A stretch of 64,000 bases of DNA. Source: Carnegiea gigantea (lineage: Eukaryota > Streptophyta > Magnoliopsida > Caryophyllales > Cactaceae). The notes below the pieces were generated by a model. That model saw only the letters and a program-made list of their open reading frames with translations, had not been told where the DNA came from and did not search any database. Location of the stretch: positions 553,819 through 617,818 of the forward strand of contig JAKOGI010000417.1 in the NCBI GenBank assembly GCA_029747015.1, given 5' to 3'. Positions 21,343 through 34,100 of the stretch are shown here, one piece after another (positions within the stretch are counted from its first letter, which is position 1; every line of letters starts with the position of its first letter). A program made the translations under genes and the position numbers.

Positions 21343-24123
21343 AATATCGTCCTCAAAATTCCAAATCTAAGTTCGTTTTTTCCTAAAATGAACGCACGCA
21401 GGTAAGACCTACACGGTGGGTTTCCAAAAGGTTCCATTTTGCAATCACTACTTCTTTTTAAAACAAAAGAAAATTGTCTTATGATATCCAGTCTCCTCCT
21501 CGCCAATCTCTTCAAGCGTCTACTCGCTCTATTTAGGCGCCGAGGGCAAATTGCATTGAAGTGAGGCAAATGAGTTGGCGTGGAAAACCATATTAAACTT
21601 GTTTCAAAAAGGGATGAGGACTTTGAATCACCTACACACTACTCGTATCATGACAAGGAGTTCTATGCACATGTATCGCTATGGGTTGGCATCCAAGGGT
21701 ATGACTTCAGGCCGCAACAAACAAGGGTCATAACAATTAACCCTGAGACCCCTATGACACTCTAGAGTGATAAGAACAATTCATAGTATCACGTAGGTTC
21801 ACCTTAGCACAATCACATAGCATGAAATCAATAACTCAACGTACCTAAGAATTACACGCAACATGAATTAATCCATCATGTATATGTGGTAAACAGGATG
21901 AAAGAGTATAACAAGTTTGACCACCATTAATCATGCAAGGATATAACTTGGGAGGTTACATAACAAGAATATAGGTCGATGCGCAGTAATAGGTCCGTAC
22001 AGATCCACACATCAATTGTATAGGAGAGTAAATATATGGTTTCTGGGTTGTGGTGGGTTTGGTACAAGGTTTTTATGGCTAGTGTTGCCTTTTTACAACT
22101 CATACATCATTCTGGTTGGTTATATTGACAACTAGGCCTCACAACTCAATGAAAGGTTATGGCAAAGACTCCTATATGACTCTAAGTTCAACCAACTCAT
22201 TTGAGGTGCTCATAGGTGAATACATGCATATATAGACGCATCTTGAGAAACAGTAATGGTAATATGCAAAACGGTACCAGGCCTAGCTACCAGATAACTA
22301 GTTGGAGGGATAGCCTCACATAATAGCCAAGGTATGGTAGGACAGCATCAGCAGCATGCATTATGTCTAGCGAAGCATCATTCAAGGTTTTCATATTATG
22401 TATCACCTAAAGCTCATCATGCACAACACAATACAAGCTAACTCAATCTTATTATGCTAGGACACTCGGTTGAACCTTGCCAGGGGTTGATTGATTTTTT
22501 TTTTTTCTTTCCCCCCCATATATCCATTCATATGCCTTAAGGTCAAGCATCCGACTAGAGTCACGGGTGTGCTAGCACGTGGTGTGGCTAAAGTATAGAA
22601 TGTACAAGGCATATACAATTGCGAATGCGAACTCCTACGTCACAAGATCTTTTTACTAGGCATATAAGTAACTAGCCACTCAATCAAACGTAAGAGGCAT
22701 AGACCTTAGTTCGAATAGAAGATGAGTAACTCCCTTACAATCATGATTATTCTAGCATGGCATTCAATGATGCATTCAGAGATAAACATTTCAAAACAAA
22801 GGTTACAATCGTGCAATCACACTATGGTATACATGCACAATCAGCAATTTAACCACAACATAAGGACTATATGCTATGCAGTGATTAGCTAACTATGACT
22901 ACACGAAGCAACAACTCATGTAGGTTGAATTCTTTAGCCAATTAAGTGACATACCCAATAAGAATCAAGTCGAAGAAGCACCACATAGCTTGCTTACTTT
23001 ATCGTCAGTTAATAAATATACAATTGGCCCTGCATATCATTCTAAGTGACTATATAAGCTTTCAAGGTCCGTACGTTGTGCAACATGCCATGGTTTCAAG
23101 TTCACAACTAATGTCACATGAGGGGTCATTTAGAAGGGCATACAGGATTGCATTTCTCATTTGCAAACTAAGGTCAAGGTATGTCTTGAAACTTGTCAAA
23201 ATCATTAAAAATTAGCCATCAACCGACTAACAGGCATAAGAACGAATCTAAGTGTCAATAACACGTATGGGATAACACTTAGGTCACAATCAACAGGACT
23301 CTGCCACAATCACTCATATTGGCATGCGCACACACGAAGCTATCACTCAGCCTTCTTAACAATCAAACATTCACGTAAAAAGGTTTATTGTCAAAAAGAA
23401 GCTTTTAGTCAAGAGGGGTAATTCTTAGTCGCTTATAACTTGTCATTTACACATCAAGCAACATATGCATCTTGGCAGACAGGCATCCAAAACGTTTAGT
23501 TGCGCATAGAAACTTACAACAGTAGCAGAGACTCGAGTGTGATTATAAAGCAAATGCAAGCTTTCAAATGCGGCATTAAAACCTAACCACATAATTAGAA
23601 GGGTCTCTCAATGCGAAGCAAACATCTTAATTTACTATTTAGAAAAGTCTCAACTTTCAAAATCTCTAGGTTTTCAAACGAGAAATAGTCCAACTGCCTC
23701 TAGCCTATCCCTACCAACCATTAAGTACGTCTACTCGCTCCATTACGGGGCCCGAGGAGCAAATCGTGCCTTAGGGGCAAGAATATGCTTAGAGTTCAAA
23801 CAATTTCAACCGTTCAAGTTCAATCCAAGTACACTTTAAACCTTTGATTTAAATCATCAAGGCGCATTTATAAAGCAATCGCTGCTAAGCTAACACTTAG
23901 CTCATTTACGAATACGCAAGTCATTCAGTCCACACTCTAATATAAGGCTCACTTATGTAATTAATAAGTTCACTAAAGCCATGCATAGCTCATTAGGCGC
24001 ACCGACTTTCACAACAAGGAGCGCATTTGCACACAAAGGCACGGCATATAGCACCTCATCCTAAATACATTCCTAGGCGACTATATGAAATGCAAGACTC
24101 GGGTTGCGGCCTATGGTCGCAGG
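21343..24123 (-). mobile_element. Non-coding internal region of the LARD-like element
   Basis: I see no gag, protease, RT or integrase motifs on either strand, and the few ORFs (for example 22946-23215) resemble nothing. The part near the polypurine tract (to about 21600) matches 1-356 and 30843-31197 in inverted form. About 23332-23899 matches 28286-28849 inverted. The conserved ends with a non-coding middle are the basis for calling this a LARD. A T-rich run of nine lies near 22496. Confidence 0.75.
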
Positions 24124-24141
24124 ACCTTTGCTCTGATACCA
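24124..24141 (-). promoter_or_regulatory. Primer binding site (initiator tRNA-Met), family A
   Basis: The element strand reads TGGTATCAGAGCAAAGGT, two bases (GA) after the LTR end. Twelve bases complement the initiator tRNA-Met 3' end. This normal PBS is the control for the abnormal junction at 35229, where the sequence after base 12 follows the tRNA instead. Confidence 0.9.
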
Positions 24142-24143
24142 TC

Positions 24144-27100
24144 TGTAACAGCCCCAGCCCCTAGGCCAGAAGCGTTACGCTTTCCTAACTTCTTACTTAA
24201 TTCCTGGGACGAAATGGACAGAGTTCCCCCTAAAAACTGACTATTTCCAAGCTAAAAGCCTTGAAATAAGTCCCTGTAAATCAACGGAAGCACAAGACAT
24301 TTAAAACATAGCTCGACGACCACACGCCGGAGTTCATAACTCAACGAGCCACTCGCTTGGAGCACACCAACCAGATTGATTCATGAATAAAGAAGAAATG
24401 GAAGATACAACTCAACGGTTAACAAAACCGGAGTATTAAGATTTACATCCCAAAACATAGCTAAATTAAACTAAGAAGACATCTAACTAACTTGATGGTT
24501 GGCTCAGGCGGCCATACAGAGCGACCTTTATACCATATGCATTACATGAACTAGAATAATCGTTTACAGACCTTTATAAACCAAGAGTACATTACATGAC
24601 TTCATTAAACACATAAGATCCCTTCAAATGAGCACATACGACGCCTTGTAAGCAACAATAGGTTCCTTCTGGACTTATCTGACTCAACTTCTTCCTGTCA
24701 GAAAGAAAACCTGGGAAAAAGGGGAAAGAGTAATGCGATGAGCAACCACACGCTCAGTGAGTGTCCCCCAACCCCCCTTAAAACCAAAACCGTTGCAGAC
24801 AATACTATCTTTACTAGTCACATATCACGTTTTCATACTTTACTATCATAGTAGATATTCATAGAACCTTTATGGGAGGATCACTAAACATAAACTTCAC
24901 TTCGACCACTCAATCATATTTCTAGGTTCCTCAACGACGGAGTTCTTTACTAGCAAGTAGTTAGGCACATGAGTAAGCAATGAAGGCTAAGTATAAGGAT
25001 CTTTTCTTTTTATAACATAACTTCCTAACACTCCATTTAAACTACACATGAACCCTCAATCATATGATGTGTATATAAGGTTATCCCTTTTCATAATTAC
25101 ACTTTTCTTGGTATTTCATTCATATAATATACATATCACACGCATAAACACGTATCAAGCATTTAAGTACCTTTAAACATCATATTAAGCTATATGACAC
25201 CTTCGCATGCTATTCGTATATCAACGTTCATTTTTTTAGCAAGAGACGCCTTCATTCATGGAATTTTTAACATGCTATAACTTTCTTTCTCATCTCATAC
25301 ACTTTAAATTAGACAGATTTGCTATGGATAAGAATGATGCCACATAAGATTAGAATCCACGTTCAACCATACTTAAGAATCATTCATAATGCATCCATTG
25401 AAAGCTTTCCTTTAATACATAGGCTAAGAATCCACGTTCAAACATGCTTGAGGATCATTTCATAACTTATTCATTAAAAGCTTTCTTTCTTTCGTTGAAA
25501 ACGTTTTGTTAGTCTTCAAAGGAAGTTTCATTTTGTTTGGTCGTGTAACGACCCTTATAAGCTTTTCATACATCATTCCATATAGCCTTTTGGGCCCATA
25601 AAAAGAACTTCTTTTCCTTTTTAATCGTTTAAAAAAAAGGACAAAGGGCGAATTGCTTTTCTTAACTTAGTACGAAAATACTTCTGGCATAAGATCATTA
25701 CAGGGTGCTGATTGGGTGAGAACTATTCTCGACCCCATAGTGAGACCGAACGCTCACGCTTAAGCTCTTACTCCCGGGATGGCTACATATAACACATCGG
25801 ACCATTACATTAGCCCTCATCAGGGCCTCTAGGGTTTATCCGGACTTATCCCCTAGTGTAACATCATTCTTTTCATGTAACATCGTTCTTTTCATTTTTT
25901 TCATATGTTCCGAAGCACATTATCTTAGCCACTTTAAAGCGTATGGGCCATAACGGCTAATAATTTTGTTGTGCCTTTTGGTAAAATCATTTATCACATA
26001 ACTCACACTTTTCTAAACCGTTTTAGGGATTCCCCCGTTCAAGCAGGTTCACTCCCAAATAATGTTTGTATAGCGAAAATAGGCCATTGCTTGCTATTAA
26101 TCATGGCTATTATTAGTTTGAAAACACGAGAAACGTTCCTTGTCAAATCACCACACTTTCACGCATAATGCATCTTAGATATAAAACGGGGAAAGGAATT
26201 CACACGTTTCACATTCAAACACTTCATAATCATTTCAACACAATGGGCCATACATGGCCTCGCAATCCACACAATTGCGGTAATTTCTCAACCCGAACTC
26301 CCTCCTCACAAGCACCGTACCACAAGACCTCGAACGCTCATGATTCTTTCCTCAAAGCATCCAACTACCAACTCGATTCATCGATTTATTAATCACAACA
26401 TATTATCATATTAGCTTATGTAAAAGGGAGTGAGGTTTAGGCTCTTACCTGAGCAACCAACACCATTAAGCGGCGTGTTACAACAAGTGTACATATAGTC
26501 ACATTTATCCATAAATCGACAACACTTTATTCAGTAAATCAAACATAATTTGATTCTAAACATATACGATGCATTTCGAAGTAACTTTCCTAAGCATGAA
26601 TGTACTAAAAAGGGGTCGAATGAAAGCTAAACATATCTCAATAGCTTCGAATTTAATTTGTTTACATGCATTAGCTAGTTTAACTCGAATCGAAGCTAAA
26701 CGCGTTTATATAACTTCGAGATTAATTCCTTTAACATGCATTAGCTAATCCACTTGATTCGAAGCCAAACACATCTCATTAACTTCGAAATTAGCTGATT
26801 TGTACGCTTCGGTTAATCAATTCGAATGGAAGCTAAACACGTTAAAAGGACTTCGATTTTAATCATTTATCACATATTAGCTAAATAACTTGAATAGAAG
26901 CCAAACACGTTGACGCAACTTCGATTTTAATTTTTTTTTCATACATTAACTCATTAACTTGAATCGATGCTAAACACGTTAAACTAACTTCGTTTTTAAT
27001 CATTTTTCATGCATTAACTAATTAACTTGAATCGATGCTAAACACGTACAATTCACTTCGAATTACAATCTCATGCATTCATTAACTACATGCATTCAAA

Positions 27101-28268
27101 TTAACGCTAAACACGTATAATTCACTTCGAATTACAATCTCAGGCATCCATTAACTACATGCATTCGAATTAACGCTAAACACGTATAATTCACTTCAAA
27201 TTACAACCTCAGGCATCCATTAACTACATGAATCGAACCTAAGCAGGTATAGCTCGCTTCTTGACATTTCTAATGCATTTAGCAAACCCTAACTTGACAT
27301 GCAACATCAATCTGCTGAAAACATTTTCGAAATTAGTAATAGCTTAGGAGGCGAGAACACCCACCTCGATACCACGCTAGAGACACGCGATTTAGCTTGA
27401 ATTGAGGCCAAAAATCGAACACCAAAAGCCAGACGCTCCTCTGCTCTTCGCGCGTGATTCGACTAGCCCAAACCCAAAAACCCTAACTTGTGGTTTTTTG
27501 AGAAATTTAAGCATGGTTAAGGAGGATTCAAGGTGGGGATTCAACTTAAAAGAGTAGAGAAGTTCGAAACTCACCGTGCATGTGTAATTTCGACCGAGTG
27601 TCCGGCCGTCCTTGTGCCAGAATCGGCCCAGCCATGGCCGATTTTCGATCAGCCTCGGCACAAGTTGGTCGCCGGCAGCCAACGGAGGCGGATTGGGGCT
27701 TGGAACCGGCGAGTATAGCGTGTGTGAGATGAGAAGAAGAGGGAGACGGTGGTGGCTTTTGGGCGGCCGGTGGTCTCCTCTCGCCGGCGACGCGTGATGG
27801 ACGGTGGTGACGCCAGACGCCGGCCACTGGTTGCCGGTGAGAGGAAGAGAGAGAGTGAGAGCGAAGCAGAGAGAGAGGGGCGTTTGGGGGAGTCGGGTCT
27901 CAGGTGCCCGACTTCGACCCCCCCTTTTGATCCACTTTCCCCTTTTTTTTGATTGTTTTGGGTTAAACTAACAACATTCAACTAAATTATGGTCCCGTAC
28001 TCGCTAATGGTTAGGCTAAACCCGAATTGAACGACCTACCATGAACATTTCGGTTTAAACTTTGGGAATCGGCCAAGTAAAACGAAAAACGATTTTAAAA
28101 ACTTGGTTTAGCGTTGATTCAAATATTTTATAAATAAGTAGCGTCAATAATAACGTTAGTCAAATAATTATTCTGTTTAATGAATTCAATCGTTAAAAAC
28201 TCACACAGTTACTAAAAATACGATTTTATAACGTAAAAGCAAGACCGGCAACTTAACGTAAAAATAAC
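24144..28268 (-). repeat. Family-A 5' LTR, minus strand
   Basis: This runs from TGTAACAGCCCC at the PBS side to AAAAATAAC at 28268, where the last ~16 bp of the LTR are missing. Features in element orientation include a TATA-like motif (28124-28137), a GC-rich leader (about 27540-27930), AT-rich repeats (26640-27240), CAG/GTAAG (26444-26451), a hairpin (26261-26279) and a pyrimidine-CAG acceptor-like site (24711-24713). At 28269 it joins a short LTR-like piece containing TCATTAACTCGATTCGAA, which resembles the family-B repeat unit; AATAAC is shared at the junction. Confidence 0.85.
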
Positions 28269-28285
28269 TCATTAACTCGATTCGA

Positions 28286-28849
28286 ACCTAAGTGTGAGCT
28301 TAGCAGCGATTGCTTTATAAATGCGCCTTGATGATTTAAATCAAAGGTTTAAAGTGTACTTGGATTGAACTCGAACGGTTGAAATTGTTTGAACTCTAAG
28401 CATATTCTTGCCGCTAAGGTACGATTTGCTCCTCGGGCCCCGTAATGGAGTGAGTAGACGTACTTAATGGTTGGTAGGGATAGGCTAGAGGCAGTTGGAC
28501 TATTTCTGGTTTGAAAATCTAGAGATTTTGAAAGTTGAGACTTTTTTAAATAGTGAATTAAGATGTTTGCTTCGCATTGAAAGACCCTTCTAATTATGTG
28601 GTTAGGTTTTAATGCCACATTTGAAAGCTTGCATGTGCTTTATAACCACACTCGAGTCTCTGCTACTGTTGTAAGTTTCTATGCGCAACTAAACATTTTG
28701 GATGCCTGTCTGCCAAGATGCATATGTTGCTTGATGTGTAAATGACAAGTTATAAGCGACTAAGAATTACTCCTCTTGACTAAAAGCTTCTTTTGGACAA
28801 TAAACCTTTTTACGTGAATGTTTGATTGTTAAGAAGGCTGAGTGATAGC
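28286..28849 (+). repeat. Inverted copy of family-A internal DNA at 23332-23899
   Basis: Shared stretches, read inverted, include AAGCAATCGCTGCTAAGCT, CGAGGAGCAAATCGT, TTAGTCGCTTATAACTTG and GAAGGCTGAGTGATAGCTT. The arms are about 565 bp and lie about 4.4 kb apart around the LTR 24144-28268. The match ends abruptly at 28849, where the inverted-repeat segment 28851-29508 starts. Confidence 0.85.
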
Positions 28850-28850
28850 T

Positions 28851-29508
28851 TATCAAGGATTGCTCTAAAACAAGTCTAAGTAATTATATAAGCCCTTTCG
28901 AGCGTAGTATTACACATAATGTCACAACTGCTGTATCAACCACATTCACCTTAGTAAGAGGCATACAATTTCAAAGTGCGTGTCAGGCTCTCTCTACCTT
29001 GTTCTTTCTGTGTGTAATCAGATGATTTTGAGTGTCCACATGCCAAGGTGTATGCATTGTCGGATGTGTTAACGATTTGTTTGCAAGTGATTAGAGTTAG
29101 CTTTCTATGACTGAGAATCTCACTAGGTGATACCCCCCATATGTGAATTTTGAGTTGTTTAAAGAAATTAAATGAGATTTTGATATGCTTGGATAGAAAT
29201 TAAGCAATAGCAGTGCATTTCTCTTGACTATTGCATGAAAATTATCCTCATCATCTAGCGCAATGCTTGTTGTCACCTGTACAATGTTCTTGATATCCTA
29301 TGTGAAATTAATAGTGTTCTTGCTATATCAAACCCCAATGCACCCAGAAAGAACAAGGTAGAGAGAGCCTGACACGCACTTTGAAGTTGTATGCCTCTTA
29401 CTAAGGTGAATGTGGTTGATACAGCAGTTGTGACAATATGTGTAATACTAAGCTCAAAAGGGCTTATATAATTACTTAGACTTGTTTTAGGGCAATCCTT
29501 GATAAGTC
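28851..29508. repeat. Inverted-repeat segment, ~165-bp arms, possible inserted element
   Basis: About 28851-29013 is nearly the exact reverse complement of about 29345-29508: ATCAAGGATTGC at one end mirrors GCAATCCTTGAT at the other, and inner pieces such as AGAAAGAACAAGGTAGAGAG and ACAGCAGTTGTGACA also mirror. The spacer is about 330 bp. It starts exactly where homology to the other family-A internal copy stops, which suggests an inserted foldback or MITE-like element. I could not find a clear target duplication. Confidence 0.7.
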
Positions 29509-30842
29509 ATATTCTTGAAGAGACAAGTAATTGGATTTCCTACTGTTAGTACATCCTTCAGTGTGATTATGCATACGATTGAGTTAGATGGACTACTTGA
29601 GTTGATCTACAGGATGGGGTAAGGGAATTGCCTAATTGTTGTATGAACTAAAGTGCCCCTATTCTTATGTTGTTAAAGTCGCTATTTATTCATCTACTTA
29701 GCTAGAAATCTTGTGACCATAGAAGTTACATTCACACTTGCTTGCCTTGCGTGTTCTATACCTAATCACATCGCATGCTAGCATACCCATGATCATACCT
29801 GGATGCGTGACTCCAAGGTTTACGAATGATTGTACGTGAAATGTTTGATGGCTTGGTTGATTAGTATGACATGGGATGACATGATTGAGAGTGCCACATG
29901 TAAATTGGTGAACTTCATGGCGAACCTTAGCAATGCATTTTTGTTAGTTGTTATGAATACTACCATTGATGTTATAGAGTCCTCCCATTTGCATGTTACC
30001 ATGTTACAATTATGAGTGCTAATACTTCACGAACTTAGAGACCTATACTCGTGTGAACGTGTGAATATGGGATTGTCTAGGTACCTTATGAGACTCAATG
30101 ATGTGCTTAGTATACTTGTGGTCGTATCGAAATCCTCACTGCATCACTTGATCATTAAAGTGTGGAGTATGGTTGCAAGTAGGGATAATTGAAATATATC
30201 ATCCAACTTAAAAGAGCCATGTCGTGATATACACTTGTGATCCTTTAATAAGGTTGTAAACGGGCAGAGTTACGGGCATAAGCATGTCATCTTACTTGCA
30301 TATTCTCATGATATAGGAATGTTTGTTTTGTATGTGACGCTAAGTGATGCTGTGTGATGTATCCATTACCTTGCTATAAAATAAAAACTCCTTGGTTAAG
30401 TAACTCAGTTTTGAAATACTTCGATTTTGTATGCTAGTGAATGAGCTCGACTCGAGTCGAATTGCTATGTGACTCGATTGTTCCAACTATCTAAGTTTTG
30501 TGATTGATGATATGGCATAACCTCTGACTTATTGCTTGCAGCATGTATATCAACCGGTTTCATGGTGCCTCCATTCCCGAAACTTGAGAATGTTGAATTG
30601 CTGACACTATGCAATATTATGTCATGCTATTATACTTAAACGATTCTATGTGATGCTATTATGCTTAAATGATATTATACGGTACTAGGTGACATTTTGT
30701 TCTTCTAAATGTGTTATAGTAGTCTCCATGTTAACCGTTGTGATCCCAAAAGTGACTTGAATTCATGTTTTAGAATGAGACTGCTACTGTGTGACCGTAA
30801 GATGTCATTGCCTCGATTGTCATGCCTTTCGATGCCCACTTA
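29509..30842 (+). mobile_element. Family-A internal DNA, non-coding
   Basis: This is AT-rich and has no convincing coding frame on either strand. Continuity with the tail at 30843-31197 assigns it to the internal region. I recognise no domain or other repeat in it. Confidence 0.55.
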
Positions 30843-31197
30843 TAGATATGCATATGCATAGATATACTGCTCGCCATGCTAACTAAGTCTAGATGATTGG
30901 AAATCTCTGTTCTTTTTCAAAACAAACTCGATTTGGTTTTCCACACCAACTCAGTTGCTCCTCTTCAATGCGATTTGCCCTCGGCGCCTAAATAGAGCGA
31001 GTAGACGCTTGAAGAGGATTGGCGAGGAGGAGACTGGATACCATATGCCTTTTTCTTTTGATTTAAAAGAAGTAGTGTCTGCAAAATGAAACGTTTTGAA
31101 AACCTATCGGGCAGATCTTAGTTGTGTGCGTGCATTTTAGGCAAGACCAAACTTAGATTTAGAATTTCGAGGACGAAATTCTTTTAAGGGGGGAGAA
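30843..31197 (+). mobile_element. Family-A internal tail with hairpin and polypurine tract
   Basis: This nearly repeats 1-356. It has the perfect inverted repeat AATTTCG-AGGA-CGAAATT (31163-31180) and the tract TTTTAAGGGGGGAGAA (31182-31197) just before the LTR. The element encodes nothing here, yet the hairpin remains, consistent with a cis-acting role. Confidence 0.85.
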
Positions 31198-34100
31198 TGT
31201 AAGACCCGCCTTCGTTATTTTTACGTTAAGTCGCCTGTCTTGCTTTTTACGTTATAAAACTATATTTTTAGTAACTGTATGAGTTAAATGATTATCGATG
31301 TGCTTTTGGGAGTTATAATTTTTTTAAAAGGGGATTATTATTATTGCTATTATTGATTTAAAGTCAGTTCGTGCTATCTACGCCTTCAAATCCTATCGAT
31401 AGTTTAATTTAGTCGTTATTCGATTTATTTAGTCGCTTCCTGAATGCGAGTAGGTTGTTAACCGTAGAATTAGTTTCGAGGCTTATTAAAACCGAACCTT
31501 GACATATTTGGGAACGAATAGTCGATAGAAGGCCATATTAGTGATTCGGGTTTAGAGTTCGGGATACAAACTAAACTAGCGGTGCTTGTTGTTAATCGGC
31601 TTGTAATAAAAAGAACAAAAAGGGAGGGGTATTTTGGTAATTAGGCGCGAGGCTTTTTCTTCCTCCGCCTTCACGCGACCCCCCTGAACACTCTCTCTCT
31701 CTCTCACTGCTCTGCGTTTTCTCCTCCTCTCCAGCCACCATGAACGCTGGCCACCTCCTCCCTCCTCACACCCACGCGTCGCCGGCGAGCCCCACGGTGG
31801 TCCCTGTGTGCAGCCAACGCCTCGCCGACCTTCACCACCCCCTCTACTCTCCTCTTCTTGCCGTGAACAAAGCCGGGCAGCAGCACATCGGGTGGCCTCG
31901 AAGCACCGCCCATGGGCTGGATTTCGGCCAACCTCACCATAGTCGACCTCCCCCATAAACTGAGTGGTTGAATTCAACCTAAATCAGTCACAAACGTCAC
32001 CAAATTCTAGAGCTAGGGTTCTGTTCGAGCAAGGCAGTGGACTAGGGTTTCGGGTTCATCAATTGGCGTGCGTTTGGGACTAGGTGGATCGAGGATTGAG
32101 ATTTTTCGGGCCTCAAAGTCGAGCCAAACCCTTAGAACGGGTCCTCTAGCATGAAATCGAGGTGGGTGTTTCTCGCCTCCTAAACTAATATTAATTTTCA
32201 AATGAATTTCAGCAGATTGATGCTGCATGTCAAGTTAGGGTTTGTTAAATTCGTAAGAAATGTCAAGAAATGAGCTATTCATGTTTAGGTTCGATTCATT
32301 TGGTTGATTTATGCCTGAGATTGTAAATCGATGCGAATTATGTGCGTTTAGGTTCGATTCGAACCCATGAATGTAAATCATGCTTGAATTGTTAATTCGA
32401 AGTAATTTAAACGTGTTTAGCATCGATTCGAGCCCATGAGTGTAAATCATACTTGAATTGTTAATTCAAAGTAATTTAAATGTGTTTAGCATCGATTCGA
32501 GCCCATGACTGTAAATCATGCTTGAATTGTTAATTCGAGTAATTTAAACGTGTTTAGCATCGATTCAAGTTAATGAGTTAGTGTATGAAAAAGAATTAAT
32601 ATCGAAGTTATATTAACGTGCTTAGCTTCGATTCAAGTTATTTAGCTAATATATGAAAAAGAATTGAAAATGAAGTTAGTTTAACGTGTTTAGCTTCGAT
32701 TCGAGTTAAACTAGCTAATGCATATAAACGAATTAAATTCGAAACTATTGAAATATGTTTAGCTTTCATTCGAACCCTTTTTTAGCACATTCATGCTGAG
32801 GAAAGTTACTTCGAAATGTATCGTATATGTTTAGAATCAAATTCTGTTTGATTTATTGAATAAAGTGTTGTCGATTCATGAATAAATGTGGCCATATGAA
32901 CGCTTGTTGTAGCGCACCGCTGAATGGTGTTGGGTGCTCAGGTAAGAATCTAAACTTCACCCCTTTTTTTAATAAGCTAATAGGATAATATGTTGTGATT
33001 AATGAATCGATGAATTGAGTTGGTAGTTGGATGGTTTGAGGAAAGAATCATGAGCGTTCGAGGTCCTGTGGTACGGTGCTTGTGAGGAGGGAGTTCGGGT
33101 TGTGAATTGACCGCAATTGTGCAGATTGCGAGGCCATGTGTGGCTCATTGTGTTGTTGAAATGATTATGGAGTGTTTGAATATGAAACATGTGAATTCCT
33201 TTCCCCCTTTTATGTCTAAGATGCATTATGCGTGAAAGTGTAGTGATTTGGCAAAGAACGTTTCTTGTATTTTCAAATTAATAATAGCCATGATTAATAG
33301 CGAGCAATGGCCTATTTTCACTATACAAATAGTATTTGGGAGTGAACCTACTTGAACGGGGGAATCCCTAGAACGGTTTAGAAAAGTGTGAGTTATGTGA
33401 CAAATGATTTTACCAAAAGACCCAACAAAATTATTAGCCGTTATGGCCCATACACTTTAAAGTGGCTAAGATAATGTGCTTCGGACCATATGAAAAGAAT
33501 GAAAAGAATGATGTCACCCTAAGGGATAAGTTCGGATAAACCCTAGAGGCCCTGACGAGGGCTAATGTAATGGTCCGATATGTTATACGTAGCCATCCCG
33601 GGAGTAAGAGCTTAAGCGTGAGCGTTAGGTCTCACTATGGGGTCGAGAATAGTTCTCACCCAATCAGCACCCTGTAATGATCTTATGCCAGAAGTACTTT
33701 CGTACTAAGTTAAGAAAAGCAATTGGCCCTTTGCCATTTTAAACGATTAAAAAGGTAAGAAAGTTCTTTTTATGGGCCCAAAAGGCTATATGGAATGATG
33801 TATGAAAAGCTTATAAGGGTCGCTACACGACCAAACGAAATGAAACTTCCTTTAAAGACTAAGAAAACGTTTTCAACGAAAGAAAGAAAGCTTTCAATGA
33901 ATGAGTTATGAAATGATCCAAAGCATGTTTGAATGTGGATTCTTAGCCTATGTATTAAAGGAAAGCTTTCAATGGATGCATTATGAATGATTCTTAAGTA
34001 TGGTTGAACGTGGATTCTAATCTTATGTGGCATCATTCTTATCCATAGCAAATCTGTCTGATTTAAAGTGTATGAGATGAGAAAGAAAGTTATAGCACGT

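Larger units (their letters stand above)
19390..28268 (-). mobile_element. Family-A element with non-coding interior (LARD-like)
   Basis: On the minus strand this has a damaged 3' LTR (19390-21324), polypurine tract (21325-21342), an internal region of 2.8 kb with no recognisable gag or pol, PBS (24124-24141) and a 5' LTR (24144-28268). Long LTRs around a non-coding interior match large retrotransposon derivatives (LARDs), which rely on proteins of other elements. Both outer ends are broken, so no target-site duplication is available. Confidence 0.8.

Noticed and set aside
22946..23215. 89-codon ORF in the family-A interior
   Set aside because: It has no recognisable motif and lies in an interior with no other coding signal, so chance is the simplest explanation.
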